From contig JBITNC010000002.1 of assembly GCA_050084985.1 (NCBI GenBank), positions 1,240,001 through 1,304,000 of the forward strand: a stretch of 64,000 nucleotides of DNA, given 5' to 3'. The position numbers and the translations under genes were made by a program. Origin of the DNA: Nageia nagi (lineage: Eukaryota; Pinophyta). This document shows positions 12,190-23,689 of this stretch, piece by piece; within the stretch, counting starts at the first letter, position 1, and each line of letters begins with the position of its first letter. The notes under the pieces are model-generated. The model did not search any database and was not told where the DNA came from. It saw only the letters and a program-made list of their open reading frames with translations.

Positions 12190-12760
12190 TCTAATCCCAA
12201 AAGATATTGATGTGAAAGAGGTAAAAAATGATAAGAAAATGAAAATCAATGGCACAAAATACGATGTCCACCTTGACAAGCAATACAAAAAGAGTACGTA
12301 GATGACCATTAAAACCCATGATGATAAATTGTCCACACAATAGTGAATGGTTTAAAATAGTCTTATGGATGTAGGGAAGTTGGTCCAATGTAGCATACAA
12401 ATTGCAATAGATAGTGATTGAACAGAGTATAAACCATTATGAACCATGTCCAATCAGGCCTACTAAGCAAATGAAATAATCGATGAACATGATCCTCATG
12501 ATTGAGATGCAAAATCATGCAAATCCCATAATGATCATCTAGGTACAATTGCAAAAATACTAATTATTATTGGAGTAAAACCTCAAACATGATCAAAGCA
12601 TGATTTTCTAAAGTTACATGAACAATGCAATGCACTATGTTGTCCTAAAGTTTGCTTTGTAGGGCATCAAAATGAGACATATCCATGATGGATAATATCT
12701 CAAATCATAAATGCAAAGCATTGAATGACAAGCGAGGGTCATTTATGAATATTTATAATG
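12190..12760 (-). pseudogene. ORF-Y-like retroelement fragment (antisense to its host element)
   Basis: Minus-strand translation of about 12695-12363 aligns almost without gaps to ORF-Y of Tat-1 (about 29845-30160). Shared phrases include LYLD..., then CMI, then LLSR-D--W--M, and finally SLHP just before the end. The similarity continues upstream through 'D--HF--L' and 'I----L-------M/I-----L'. The function is unknown. The fragment is on the strand opposite to the copia-like element and carries stops and at least one frameshift, so it is dead. It implies that a Tat-type element, or its extra ORF, once lay here. Confidence 0.6.
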
Positions 12761-12935
12761 CATATGATTTGATATATTCAAATTGTAATAATTATGAAAA
12801 GTAGAGAAACAAATTTACAATGATAGAATATCTCACCTACCACTCATTTAATTGAGTGAATTCATATGCATCATGTCATGTTAGTATAATAATAATGATA
12901 GTACCACTAAGCCATATAATGACTAAGTCATCACT

Positions 12936-13400
12936 ATGCTATTTTTTTCTCTCTTCTTAACTATTAAATTAGGTAGTTTATTCATGAATGATAAGTTAAT
13001 CATCATGAAACCCATAGAGAATTTTACTATACATATGAGAAGTTCTTCCCTAAGTTTTGATATAGAAATAAACATATGGGTAGACTTAGAGAATTCCTAC
13101 CTTCACCATGAACTAACTACAACAAAGGTCGAGATGGAGATAATGGGCCAATGTTATGATATGCTACAACAAGAGAAAGCTATATGTATATAGCATTACC
13201 ATGAACTTTTGGCTGAGTATAATAAAATACTAGCTAAGAAAAATATGTGGTAATTACAAGCCAAAGAGATTGAGACACAATTAGGTGTGATGCAAGTAAT
13301 AGTCGTTATGGAATGTGATGATTAAAATAATAATGGAAGTAAAGGGATTTCCAGTATAAGGCTATCCTTTGCCATTTTATTATTCACATTCTAGAGGACA
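12936..13400 (+). pseudogene. Unrecognised frame with coiled-coil-like stretch
   Basis: An 85-codon frame (12936-13193) continues past a stop in the same frame with HYHELLAEYNKILAKKN-like and LQAKEIETQLG-like phrases. The charged, heptad-like spacing suggests a coiled coil. I recognise no family. It could be the tail of a retroelement gag or extra ORF; evidence is weak. Confidence 0.3.
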
Positions 13401-13564
13401 TAGCATCTCAACCTTCTATGGGTCCTACCACAGTTGACCCATAATCTCAATCACAACAATCAATCATTTTGGTATGGAATGGACATTCCTACACCAAAAT
13501 CACATATCCTTTATTCACCAAGCCCCATTCTGAAGTAGGGTTGGTGACATATCCCTCCAGGGGG

Positions 13565-13690
13565 AGTATTGTTTGAATTATTTATTAGCTATTGTAATAT
13601 ATATGTAGACTTTTCTAAATCCAAGCAAGTTCTTGATGAAACAATTGTAGCTCTATTCAACTACATTTTATTCTTACTTCCATGTTGGGA
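13565..13690 (+). other. Possible PPT/LTR-like junction
   Basis: A 'ccagggggagtattg' purine-rich tract is followed by an AT-rich run and 'caagcaagttcttgatgaaac'. It resembles the plus-strand primer and LTR start of copia elements, but I found no matching second LTR, so it may be chance. Confidence 0.25.
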
Positions 13691-14215
13691 AGGTGGATCC
13701 ATTTTGATGGATTATGTTACATTACTAAATCCAAGTCTCTTTTGTTGATGGCTTTGTGTTGTGTAGTGTTGATTTTGTTGTACACATTTGTGATAAGTTC
13801 ACTCTACATGAAGAACTTATTGTACAACTTGGCCTATCTTGCATTATTCAGTTATCCATATGTGAAGAACTTGTATGTGCATACTCCATATTTTGGCCTA
13901 TCTTGCACTATTCAATTAACCATATGAGAGGAACTCTTATGTGTTATTTGGCACTATTTAGTTATCCATATGTGACAAAATCATATGTGCATACTCTATA
14001 TTTTGGTCTATCTTGCACTGTTTAGTTATCCATATGTGAGAAACTCTTATGTGTCTTTTAGCATTGTTCAATTATCCATATGTGAGGAACTTGTATATGC
14101 ATGCTTTATTCTAGCAATTCAATTATCCATATGAGAGAAACTCTTATGTGTCATTTGGCATTGTTCAGTTATCTATATGTGAGAAACTTGTATGTGCATG
14201 CTATCTTTGTAATGA
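13690..14215 (+). repeat. Tandem array with 'ttatccatatgtgag' core
   Basis: The core 'cagttatccatatgtga(g/a)' recurs at least eight times. Two alternating linkers follow it: one with 'aacttgtatgtgcatactccatatttt' and one with 'aactcttatgtgtcatttggc'. The compound higher-order arrangement suggests duplication of a two-part unit. The short frames here (81 and 89 aa) are by-products of the array. Confidence 0.75.
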
Positions 14216-14252
14216 TACTCAACACATGTTTTATATATAGTAGGTGACTATA

Positions 14253-14640
14253 AGTATTAGCTTAGCATCCTTTGTGATGACTTATAGTGCACTATAAAAT
14301 CCATGTATTTTTCATTGATTATAAGTATTGGTTTGGCATCTCCATGATGACTTATAGTGCAATATAAATCCAAGTATCTTTTGTTGACTATAAATATTGG
14401 CTTGGCATCTCTATGATGACTTATAGTGCAACAAAAATCCAAGTATCTTTCATTGACTATAAGTATTGGCTTGGCATCTTCATGATGACTTATAATGAAA
14501 CATAAATCCAAGTATCTTTCATTGACTATAAGTATTGGCTTTGCATCTCCATGATGACTTATAGTGCAACATAAATCCAAGTATCTTTTGGTGACTATAA
14601 GCATTGGTTTGGCATCTCTATGATGGCTTATAATGCACTC
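14253..14640 (+). repeat. 69-bp tandem repeat, about 5.5 units
   Basis: Units read 'gactataagtattggcttg', then 'gcatctccatgatgacttat', then 'agtgcaac-taaatccaagtatctttcatt'. One unit counts to 69 bp, a multiple of three. This is why a 115-aa repetitive frame (14257-14604, minus) stays open. Units differ by scattered substitutions. Confidence 0.85.
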
Positions 14641-14799
14641 ATGGCCACACTCTTTTCTTCTTCCATGATGATGGAAGTTTGATCTATGATGATGGATTCT
14701 TTACATATAATTGATAAAATTTAAATCATTTCACTTGATTCATGCTACTGATTTTATCATTTTCCTCTTAATTATTAGCATGGTTAAGATGGATTTTTA

Positions 14800-14975
14800 T
14801 TTATCACCTCTTGGCTTAGTCTTGGTAAAGTCAGGTTTATTTGGGTGATATCTTGGCTCTCTCTTAGTAAAGTCAAGTTTGTTTGTGTGATATCTTGGCT
14901 CACTCATGGCATATTCAAGTTTATTTATTGTGGCATCTTGACTCACTCTTGATAAAGTCAAGTGTATGGCACCTT
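14800..14975 (+). repeat. About 43-bp tandem repeat, second locus
   Basis: Same 'cttggtaaagtca-gtttattt' module as at 105-275, here in about four units with 'gatatcttggctc(t/a)ctc' linkers. It marks the 3' untranslated interior of this copia-like family. Confidence 0.75.
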
Positions 14976-15660
14976 GTGGCTTTATGCATCCTAATGTGGT
15001 ATTTAAGATGGAATTTTGTGCCTTATGATATTTGTTTTGCTTGTAACTCTTTGTGTCCATATTGGTCACATTGGTATTTATTCATAGCCTGATATACATG
15101 TATTTGTTTGATGAATTTGTCATCAAGGGGGAGAACTTGTTTGGTTGGTTGTATCATTGTGATGACACTCCTCATATAAAACACATACACAAGTACACAA
15201 GTGATAGTGCACATGTCTTGATATATGCACAAGTGATATTATTAGATATCATACTTGATGATTTATGTCATCCTTGTTATTGTGCATTTATGATGTTTTA
15301 TTATGATTTGTGTATAAATAGTGTGATTCATCTATCCTTGTTGATATGAATATGATGCATCTAACTGATCTTATTATTTGAGTTGCTTATGACTTGCAGG
15401 TTCCTTTGAGATTGCAAGTTACTTACCTCAAGTATGTAGACTCTTTGAGACTCTTCATGACTTTCAGTTGGATGACTACTTCATGTACATTGAAATTGAT
15501 TGTAGTTAATGATTGTATATAGCAAAGTAGTGAGTCTCAAACTATATCTTTCTTACTTCACAAATATGTAAAAAGTTCTCATCTCCATTGTATCTATTTG
15601 GAGGAGAACTCTCTTACTTTCTCTTCTTCTTCTCTCTTACTCGCTCTATCCCAATATTGC
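14976..15660 (+). other. 3' untranslated interior of copia-like element
   Basis: Homologous in order to 280-1020: 'atttgtcatcaag...gagaac', a block around 15370-15480, then the pyrimidine-rich 'ctctcttactttctcttc' run just before the purine tract. The open frames at 14883-15349 on both strands show no motif. Confidence 0.55.
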
Positions 15661-15672
15661 ATTAAGGGGGAG
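15661..15672 (+). promoter_or_regulatory. Polypurine tract of copia-like element
   Basis: ATTAAGGGGGAG directly precedes the LTR start TGTTAGAATG, the same junction as at 1021-1032. Confidence 0.75.
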
Positions 15673-16145
15673 TGTTAGAATGTCTAATGCATTATAAATA
15701 GATGTATTAAATCTTTTATATAAATTCACTAATACTTAAGGGTATTATTTGATACCTTAAGTATTTTAGTAAATATAATAATGTAACTTGTCCTACACTC
15801 CAAGTCATGAGTAGCCCCTTGGGTCAAAGATGTGTATGTCATGCTTAGGTTATTCAAAGAGGGATTTTAGCATATAAATAGAAGGATCCCTCTTTATAAT
15901 GACACACCAATTGTGGAGAAAGGATATGCTATAGGATAGAAGTGTAGGAGTTGAGATTAAAAGGATTGTAAAATAGTTGTATTTATGAGAGAAGTAAAGA
16001 TCTAGTTAGTGGATGTACTTCTAGTTGGAGGAACCACTTTACATCTTGTGTTGTGAGATTATTTTGTGTATTTGTTGAATGTAATGGTGAACATTCATGT
16101 GATCTTGGTGGTTTAGGAATTATATTATTAGTATTAGTTCCTTTA
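15673..16145 (+). repeat. 3' LTR of copia-like element
   Basis: It begins TGTTAGAATG and contains a TATA box (tataaata, 15873-15880). It ends about CCTTTA, followed by GGATA, which pairs with GGACA before 8660. Its first 170 bp match the 5' LTR fragment at 8660-8838. Confidence 0.75.
15873..15880 (+). promoter_or_regulatory. TATA box in copia-like LTR
   Basis: TATAAATA followed by 'gaaggatccc' in the middle of the LTR is a sensible U3/R promoter position. The 5' LTR copy has lost this region. Confidence 0.5.
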
Positions 16146-16159
16146 GGATAGCTATTATA

Positions 16160-16640
16160 CAATGAGTTTGAAGGGCCTCTTGCATATTATGTTTGGACTA
16201 AAGAAGGATTTTTACTTCATGTTGAGTCTTAGGGAGATTTGCTACCCAATATTGGAGTTAAGGGAGCCTCTACCTATCACATGGAATGTTGAGGAAGCTT
16301 GGAGCAAGACATTGAGCTTGGAGGATTTATTGAATCCCACATGGGATTCAAGGAGACTTCTAAATCTTATGTGGGAGGTTAAGGGACTCTTATACATGAT
16401 AGAGAGCATGAAGGAGCTACGATACCCCATGTTTGGTTTGTAGGAGCTTAGGTACCAAACAAATAAGTTGATGGAGTGTTGGTTTTCACATTAGACTTGG
16501 GAAGGATTAGATACTTGGCATTAGGATGGGAGATAGTTTGGCATCCCACATTGGAAGATAAAGGATTTTTTGATCTCACATTGGTCATTAGGAGAGTTTG
16601 GGACCCCACATTGATCTTGGGGAAGACCTAACTTTAGCTA
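16160..16640 (+). repeat. About 39-bp degenerate minisatellite, array 2 (right part)
   Basis: About a dozen units read roughly 'aaggagcttngnnaccccacattggnnt'. 'aaggag', 'gga-cct/ctt' and 'ca(c/t)at(t/g)(t/g)g' recur at near 39-bp spacing. The period is close to a multiple of three, which keeps a 93-codon frame open at 16162-16443. The array is rich in 'ccacattgg', also seen in the flanking gypsy-like LTRs. Confidence 0.75.
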
Positions 16641-16969
16641 TGGAGCATAGGATCTACTTATTTATACTCAATCATGATTTACTTAAGGTTTTTATAGGTA
16701 CATCCTCACACAAACATACATACATCCATATGTTTGATGAATATAGTCACAGAGTAGCTTTTGAGGAGTGATAGTTGCAGTATATTAGATTTTTTCATGC
16801 ATTATAGGTGCATGAAGATGCATCTTCAGTAGTTCATATAAGGCCTACATCTTTGAGGGGATATATCGAATTTGCATTCCACTATGGAAAATTATATTTT
16901 ATAGGATTAAAGTATTCCTGGAAGATAATATGATGCAATCTTCCATTATTGCTTAAGGTCAAGCAATTC

Positions 16970-16983
16970 AAAAGGGGAGGCTT
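16970..16983 (+). promoter_or_regulatory. Polypurine tract of gypsy-like element
   Basis: AAAAGGGGAGGCTT lies directly before the right LTR, whose first bases TATGACATCC correspond to TGTGACATCC of the left LTR with a G-to-A change. Confidence 0.75.
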
Positions 16984-17697
16984 TATGACATCCCCTTTGC
17001 ATCATTTCCATTAATTATGGAATAAATAGATTCCCCTTTGTAATATATTTTATTATTACATTGTAGTTTCATGTTTGTAACTTGGGATAGAATACTTAAT
17101 GGGTTAATGGACCCCACTATGAGCCCTAAGTGGTATGTCTCCCTCCCAAGCTTAGATTAGGTATTATTATTATACTTGTAGATATTGATCTTGATTATAA
17201 GAATCCCAAGGTCTGTTATTACACTTAGATGGATGGATGGACACTTAGATGCATGTGCCAACCTTAGGGATGCTCTCACACCCCCACATTGGCCCAACAT
17301 GACACTTAGACCCCATGCATGACTCCTTGACCCACATGGGCATTCATGGCACTCATAGACCCCCATGTTGGTATCTAATGCACTCTAGGCCCCCACATTG
17401 GTATGCCTAACCCCTAGGTAGCCATGTTGGATATTTTGGACCCCCAAGAGGCTAACATTGGGATTAAGGAGCCAAGTGATGATTCCAAGCTGAGATTCAG
17501 ATAGGGTTAAGTGTATAAAGAAACATTAAAGCCTCACTATTATATATACCTAATTATTATTATAGTTCATATTATCTAGAGGACATCCAAACTTATCTAC
17601 TCTAAGTAATCCCCTAAGTTCAACATCTAGGAGGGCTTTTAGACTGAGGGATCTTGATTATCTATGGTATTGGTGTTGCACCCTTGTCCATCCAATG
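16984..17697 (+). repeat. 3' LTR of gypsy-like element, first part
   Basis: Aligns with 5503-6214 of the left LTR. The match stops at 'catccaatg' (17697), exactly where TGTAGACATCC of Tat-1 begins, and resumes at 38322. Confidence 0.85.
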
Positions 17698-18465
17698 TGT
17701 AGACATCCAAAAATGATCCTTCTTTTGATAGATGAATGAAGGATGAGAAAATTAAAGTAAAATTAAAAAGTTTACTATAATGTGCCAAATGGTAGCATTC
17801 AACTTAAATCATATATAAATCATTCCATACATTAGTGTTTGATACCTGGATGTCAGTGACTCTATAACTAGAAAAAGCAAAATACAAATGGAAACTCCTA
17901 AAGCATCTTGGAAACAAAGCAAAGGATAACAAATGACTCATCATCCATCCCACTCATCCCCACTTCGAATTATAACCATGATAAAGTTGGATATGCTTTT
18001 TTATCTAGATTTTTGTCTCAAAATTGAAAACTTTACCTATTTCTAAAATCTATAAATAAAGCCTTCTATCATGAAGCAAAGGGACCTAGTTTGAATGCAA
18101 AGTTACTCTATCAAAACACATCCAAATTTTTCTGAGCTAAGCACATTATTATTTTACACTTTACATATTTATTTATGTTTATTTTATGCTAATTTTATGA
18201 TATGAATATATATATATGTCTAATGCCTTTCCTATTCACATGTGTGCAAGGTCCACAGGTGTGGAACAGCTCAACTGATTAGAGAAAGTCTTAAAGAGCT
18301 TAAGCAAATTGAGAGATCCAAATTATTTTACAAGTTTTAGAAAATAATATTCAAGGCTTGCAAAATCCCTTTTGTAAGGAAATGAATCGAAACAAATTCA
18401 ATAATTTATATTATTAAGGTCTACTTAAGAGAAATAAAGAAAAATATTGGTTTTTGACTATGAAA
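17698..18465 (+). repeat. 5' LTR of Tat-1
   Basis: It starts TGTAGACATCCAAAAATGATC. The 3' LTR at 37475 starts TGTAGACACCC and continues the same. The TATA motif at 18051-18058 is shared. The end is placed by aligning the PBS with that of Tat-2. It lacks an internal block of about 40 bp present near the end of the 3' LTR (about 38267-38306). Confidence 0.85.
18051..18058 (+). promoter_or_regulatory. TATA box in Tat-1 5' LTR
   Basis: TATAAATA in the context 'aaaatctataaataaagcc'. The same context is found at 37828-37835 and, on the minus strand, at 63706-63713 in Tat-2, so the U3/R promoter is conserved between the elements. Confidence 0.7.
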
Positions 18466-18468
18466 TTT

Positions 18469-18488
18469 TGGTGCTAAAAGGATGGCCC
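18469..18488 (+). promoter_or_regulatory. Candidate primer binding site of Tat-1
   Basis: TGGTGCTAAAAGGATGGCCC starts 3 bp after the LTR. It aligns base for base with the Tat-2 candidate PBS (minus strand, 63288-63269), where the core is GCGCTAGAAGGAGGGCCC. I cannot name the tRNA from memory. Confidence 0.55.
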
Positions 18489-20154
18489 CTCACATGCAAA
18501 CAACATCAGTGGTAAAATTCAATGGGTTTTATGGTTTGCATCATGTGGTAGTGAAGTTGATTTCATTTTTTGGTTTTGTGTTTTTCCAAGCTTGAGTTAC
18601 AAAAATGCCAATAATTATGTTTGAACATGTCAAAATGCCAATGAATATGAATAGAAGGTAAAATTTTTATTCTTATCAATTTTGTAAGCGCAACTTAGGA
18701 ATTAAAACTAAAAATTAGAAATGAACACCTTGTTTATGATCCTTGTGCTCAGAATGCATGTAGGGGAGGGTATTGAATATCATTAATAACATGCATTATT
18801 TTTTATGTTTATTTGAGTAAGTTCCTAAAGTAACTTATTTATTTCTTCTCTATTCACAAACAAACAAACTCACTCACTTAATATTTTTCTATCTTGTCCA
18901 ATTATGCTCTTCCTTTGCACTAAAAAGTGATCCAAGGTGACTAGAATGGATGTGATAGAAAATGGTTAAATGAACTTTTATTTTTTCATTTTATTGGATT
19001 AATAAGTAAATGAACCTCCACTAAGTTACTTTCACACTTGGAAGGGGTAATTAATTATCACTAAGATCAAAATGAATCTAAGGTGAATTTATCAGGTTTC
19101 AAGTAGATTAGGATACATTAAATTGGTTAATGAATCTAATGGTTATTCTCTACACATTAATACTCTTACTTATCTACCTCACCACATCGAAATATGGTTG
19201 AAGGATTGTGACTTGTAATAAGGGGAAATGAACATGCATTAAATAAAATTTACTCACATTAATGGCTTCTTACTTATCTACCTTATCACATTGAAAGGCA
19301 TTCAAAGGATTGTGACTTGTAAGAAGAGGTAATAAACCATATTTGAATATTTCTTTTAGTTAATGAATCTCATTAAAAGGTAATGAATCTCATGGGTATC
19401 TAGATCAACTTGCACATTAATTAAAATATTATTTGAACCACATTAAAAAGCTTAATTAATGGACATGTATGATCGAGAGGGTTAGAAATTGCATCCATGA
19501 GTGTTTTATTTTGATTAAATGCACAATCATTAGACCTTTTAAAAAAATGAACATTAATGAGTTGGATGTCATTAACAACCATTAATTCTTATTCTTTTAT
19601 GTTTCCATCAATAAAATATTGTGAGCTTTAGAGCCAAAACTTGAAGATGAATATCAAGTTCATAGGTTATAAGTCATTAATTTTTGTAAAATGATTATAA
19701 AAAAGGGGGCTATGCTTAGATTTTATCACCAAGATAGTTCTCAATGGCATTCCTTGAGACCCATTGCACTAAGGAGACTACTTTAAGTACCAAGTCATTA
19801 CTTAGCCCTAGATTGCTTATAAGATTACCAACCTCCATTACTTAAACCCTTGATTAGAAAATATAATATAAGAAAATTAATAAGATTAAAATGTACAATT
19901 CATACTGCTCATATTAAAAGGATTAATTTAATATGCCAAAAATTTAGAAAAGATAATCACATCGAAAAGGTGAGTATGCATGTAGGTTGTTTGTGCATGT
20001 AATTATTTTCTAGCAAACATAAATATAGAAGATAAAAAATAGAATTGCTATGTTTGATGTTTTCTTCCTTTTCCTTATAGTTTGGTAAATAATACAAACA
20101 AAAAATATTATCAAAAAACCAAAAGAAGATGATTAACACTTGATCTCAAATGGC
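18489..20154 (+). other. Tat-1 leader between PBS and gag
   Basis: No coding motif. Two copies of a module of about 60 bp ('cttacttatctacct' ... 'aaggattgtgacttgtaa') start near 19165 and 19268. They match the three modules in the Tat-2 leader. 'aaggtgactagaat' at about 18936 also has a Tat-2 partner ('aaggtgactagaat' on the minus strand near 62700). Confidence 0.7.
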
Positions 20155-22330
20155 TCATCAAGAGCAAGAATCAAACAACAAAAAACTATTTAGAAGAATG
20201 AAGAAGTCATAGGTCTAGTAGGAACACTTCAAGAAGGAAAAATCCTTGAGAAAAAAATATAGCCTATTTAAATCCTATTGATCATGACTTAAATATAGTT
20301 ATACAATGTATAACACAACTAATAATGCCTCATTCTTCTCATGCCTATAGTCTTCCTTTATACCTAAATTATTTAGCAAAAGATATGCAACCAGTTGATG
20401 GTTTAGAAGAGATTGTATTAAGAAATATACCCCCTTCACAAACTCACTTAGCTAATATCAGCTTTCAAAGAGGTCATTTTAGACCTAAGTATGATCATAT
20501 CACACATTATTTACTAGATGGACATTTAGTTCAATTATCTCTAAGAAGAGATGATTATACTTCTTCCACCATATCTAGACAAATATAAGGATTTGATGAG
20601 AGAATATCCATACACAAAACTACCCCTATGCCAAAATCAAGAGATCATTATAGAGTTTATAATGACTCTTGTTACATTTTAAAATTAAATGCACCAACTC
20701 CTCTATCAAGCCATAGAACACCTAGATAATGGTGTGAAGCAAGAGATAATCATGACCTTTCAAAGTATAGATTACAAGGAATATCTCCCTATGTGCATAG
20801 GAAAGAAAATTTATCCCAAATAGTATACAACACCAACCACAACAACAAATGGTTTTGTATAATATAGGTGTACAACAACAAACTATACCCATAGGATTTG
20901 TTCAACAACTGTAGTTGCAAGCATAACTTGTGCTCAATATACATCAAAATAGACCAGCAATAAGACAACCTAATAATAAAAATATCCAAATCCAATCTAT
21001 ACCTAATCAAATGATGGGGAAATATAAAAAAAGATAACTTAGGGCATGATCTCTATCACCACAAGGTCATGGAGTGTATAAACATCAAAATCCTTACCTT
21101 ACTAAGAGAAGAGAAGCTTCACTTATAAAACAACAAGATGAGCTTCAAAGGTATCATTTACCTTTGCTTAGAAACAAGGGTCAATCACATTATCCTCCTA
21201 TATCACCATTACATCAATAATAAATACAACAATAATTACCACCATATTGACCCCCACCACCTTCTCCACCATATGATGGAGCTTACTATGATTCCTAGAC
21301 ACCTTCTAAATAAATATATGAATCATTCCCCAGGTATGAAGGAAAAGTGAATGATAGAAATGATGAATATTACATGTATCAAAATCAACTAGAATAAAAG
21401 GATGATATTCATAAAATGTTGATGGAAATTAAAAAAGAGTTATATTTACAAAATAAACAAAAGGTATCATATGAAATGATTTGCAATGAACCAATTCATC
21501 AAAGTGTTCTCAGGAAAGGAAGATCTTAAAGAACATCTTATATGATCTAAGTATTTAATTTGTGTTATTACTAATGATGATGCATTAATGCTATGTATAT
21601 ATCTCATGATACTTGTTGGATAACCAATGGATTTGGTACAATAACCTAATGGAATATAACATTTATTCATATGCATAGTTGGAAAATTTGTTCTTAGAAT
21701 ATTTTAGAATAAATATCAAAGATAAAACCTCCATTACTGATCTTACAAGATTACAACAATTCCAATATGAATCGGTTACTAATTTCATCTCAAGATAGAG
21801 GGTAATATTGATGAGCATGCCATACACTCTACCTCAAGAAGAGTTGGTAAAAATATTTAGTTAAAGTTGTTTAAGGCCTATTGGTAGTACCATGTTGATT
21901 CAACAACATAATACCTTCATGTTCGAAAAAGCCATCTCTCAAGATGTCATAATTGAAAAGGTCAAGATCTAAGATGGTAAGATAAAAGGTAAGAAAAAGG
22001 AACCTTATGTTAAAAAATAAAAATCAAATAGAACAAATTTTTGATCACCAAAGAAGCAAAATTGAATCCTCCACAAAATGAGGAAAAGGATTTTAGACCA
22101 AAAAGAAAATTCACAACTTTTTTGGAGTCTCTTTATGATATTCTAAAGAAAATATGTGACCACCAAGTAATTACTCTACTAAAAATAAAACCTTAACATC
22201 TTGATGCTATAAATAGTTGATGGTATAATGAAAATGAACATTGTCATTTCCATCATTAAAAGGGTCATGATATAAATAGGTGTAAAAATTTACAACATAA
22301 AATTCAAAATCTAATTGATCAATGAAATTT
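20155..22330 (+). pseudogene. gag: Tat-1 gag pseudogene
   Basis: The N-terminal part (to about 21330) is rich in Gln, Asn and Pro and does not align clearly with Tat-2 gag. From about 21500 the translation, with many stops, follows the Tat-2 capsid region: 'F-GKEDLKEHL', then 'NDDALML', 'PMDLVQ', and 'LTRLQQF'-like and 'M-YTLPQEELVK'-like phrases. Near 22215-22310 a 'WYNENEHCHFHH' phrase leads into a 'KGHDINRCKNLQHKIQ' zinc knuckle of C-x2-H-x4-H-x4-C form. Gag would package the RNA into cytoplasmic particles. The gene is inactivated by numerous stops and shifts. Confidence 0.8.
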
Positions 22331-22839
22331 GAAAGTTGATAATCCTTTAGCCATCTCCAATCAAAATTTGGGAATTTATCAAAATCCTCTTCCTCAACAT
22401 CAGACTAATAATGTTTCATTACATCTATCGGAGAATCAAGTAACATATAATTGGAGTTATGACAACTCAAATTTTGTAGGAATGGTAAAAATTACTATGA
22501 GAGCTCAAAGGGTACAAGGAAGGAAAAATAATGTTCCTGATAATCAACTAGATGAGGTTATTTTACAACCCAACATACCTAGACCCAAACCCCTCAAGCT
22601 TTTGGTAAAAGGAGCCTTACATCAATAAATGAAAAACTCACAAGTGAAAATGTCTCTATTTGAGTTATTGCAACAATGTAAGAATCATAGAGATGCAATG
22701 AACCAACTATTACAGATAATTGAGTTGGACATAAATGATATCAAAAGCTATGTCTTTTATAGGAAATATTAAAACAAGTCAAAAACCTACTATTGTTTTC
22801 TATGATCATGAATTTAAACAATAAAATGAGACACTTGTT

Positions 22840-23240
22840 CAAGATCCTCCTTTGCATATCATAGCTAAAGTGGATGGAAAAGTTTTTAAAAGAATATTAA
22901 TTGATAAAGGACCAACGATAAACATTATTTCAACAACCATGTATAAAAATCTTTCATTCTCACATATTTTTGCACCAACCTTGCAATTAAAAGCATTTAA
23001 TGATGCTTTATGTTCAACAATGGGATCCATTTCATTGTCTATCACTATAGGGTCTAAAATAATACAAACAATATTGTAAGTAATCTAATGAGACATAAGT
23101 CAATATAACATCCTTCTAAGAAGACCTTGGATTAAATACATGCAATGAGTTCCATCAACATATCATAATTGTTTAAAGTATATTCATAAGGGTGTAGTGC
23201 ATTGTGTTCTTGGAGATGAAAATCCATATTCACATTGTAA
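22840..23240 (+). pseudogene. Tat-1 aspartic protease pseudogene
   Basis: The frame at 22852-23079 reads AKVDGKVFKRILIDKGPTIN, then IIS. This is the retropepsin active-site region, with DKG in place of the D-S/T-G triad. It is followed by LQLKAFNDALCSTMGSI and, after a stop, the flap-distal 'RPWIKYM' and 'VPSTYHNCLKYIHKG' stretch (shifted). The family cleaves the Gag-Pol polyprotein. The active-site change and the stops make it non-functional. Tat-2 has lost this catalytic segment altogether. Confidence 0.75.
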
Positions 23241-23689
23241 TAGTGTACATTTATCAAAAGAAGTAGCTTTACCATTTACTCATTATTTTACAACACCCAT
23301 ACCACTAGAAAAGCCACTGATTGTAGGAGTGGGTAAAAATAATTCTTCTTTGAAATCTTCAAAGAACATGTTATCAATAAAGAATTATGCAACACTCAAA
23401 AAAATATCAATAATGATTGGCCACCAAAAATAGGACCCATGTCCCAATAAAAATGGACATGGGAGGAAAAAGCATGAAAATTATATGAATTAAGCAAAGA
23501 TTCTTCATCCAAAATTCCATTTCCCATGAATACATCAGTTAAAAGTGATGATGGTAAAGTAAAGGATAAGTCATAAAATATTTACCAAGTCACAATAAAA
23601 CTAATAGATTATGGTATAGGGGAATTTGGTATCGATGATGTTATTTTCAATATTCCTTCTGATCAAGAAATAGGAAGACCAAAAGAGTC

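Larger units (their letters stand above)
8660..16145 (+). mobile_element. Copia-like LTR element with rearranged interior, nested in gypsy-like element
   Basis: The left LTR fragment starts TGTTGGAATG at 8660. The right LTR starts TGTTAGAATG at 15673 after a purine tract. The flanking 5-mers are GGACA (8655-8659) and GGATA (16146-16150), a plausible duplication with one C/T change. No copia gag, protease, integrase or RT is recognisable inside. Instead the interior holds a PPR gene fragment, an antisense fragment related to a Tat ORF (ORF-Y), and two tandem arrays. It is either a scrambled non-autonomous element or a target of further insertions whose ends I could not find. Confidence 0.65.

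Noticed and set aside
14257-14604. 115-aa minus-strand ORF as a gene
   Set aside because: It is the translation of a 69-bp tandem repeat whose period is a multiple of three. The frame stays open for that reason.
21138-21350. Short + ORFs in the Tat-1 gag region as separate genes
   Set aside because: They are pieces or out-of-frame shadows of the decayed gag.
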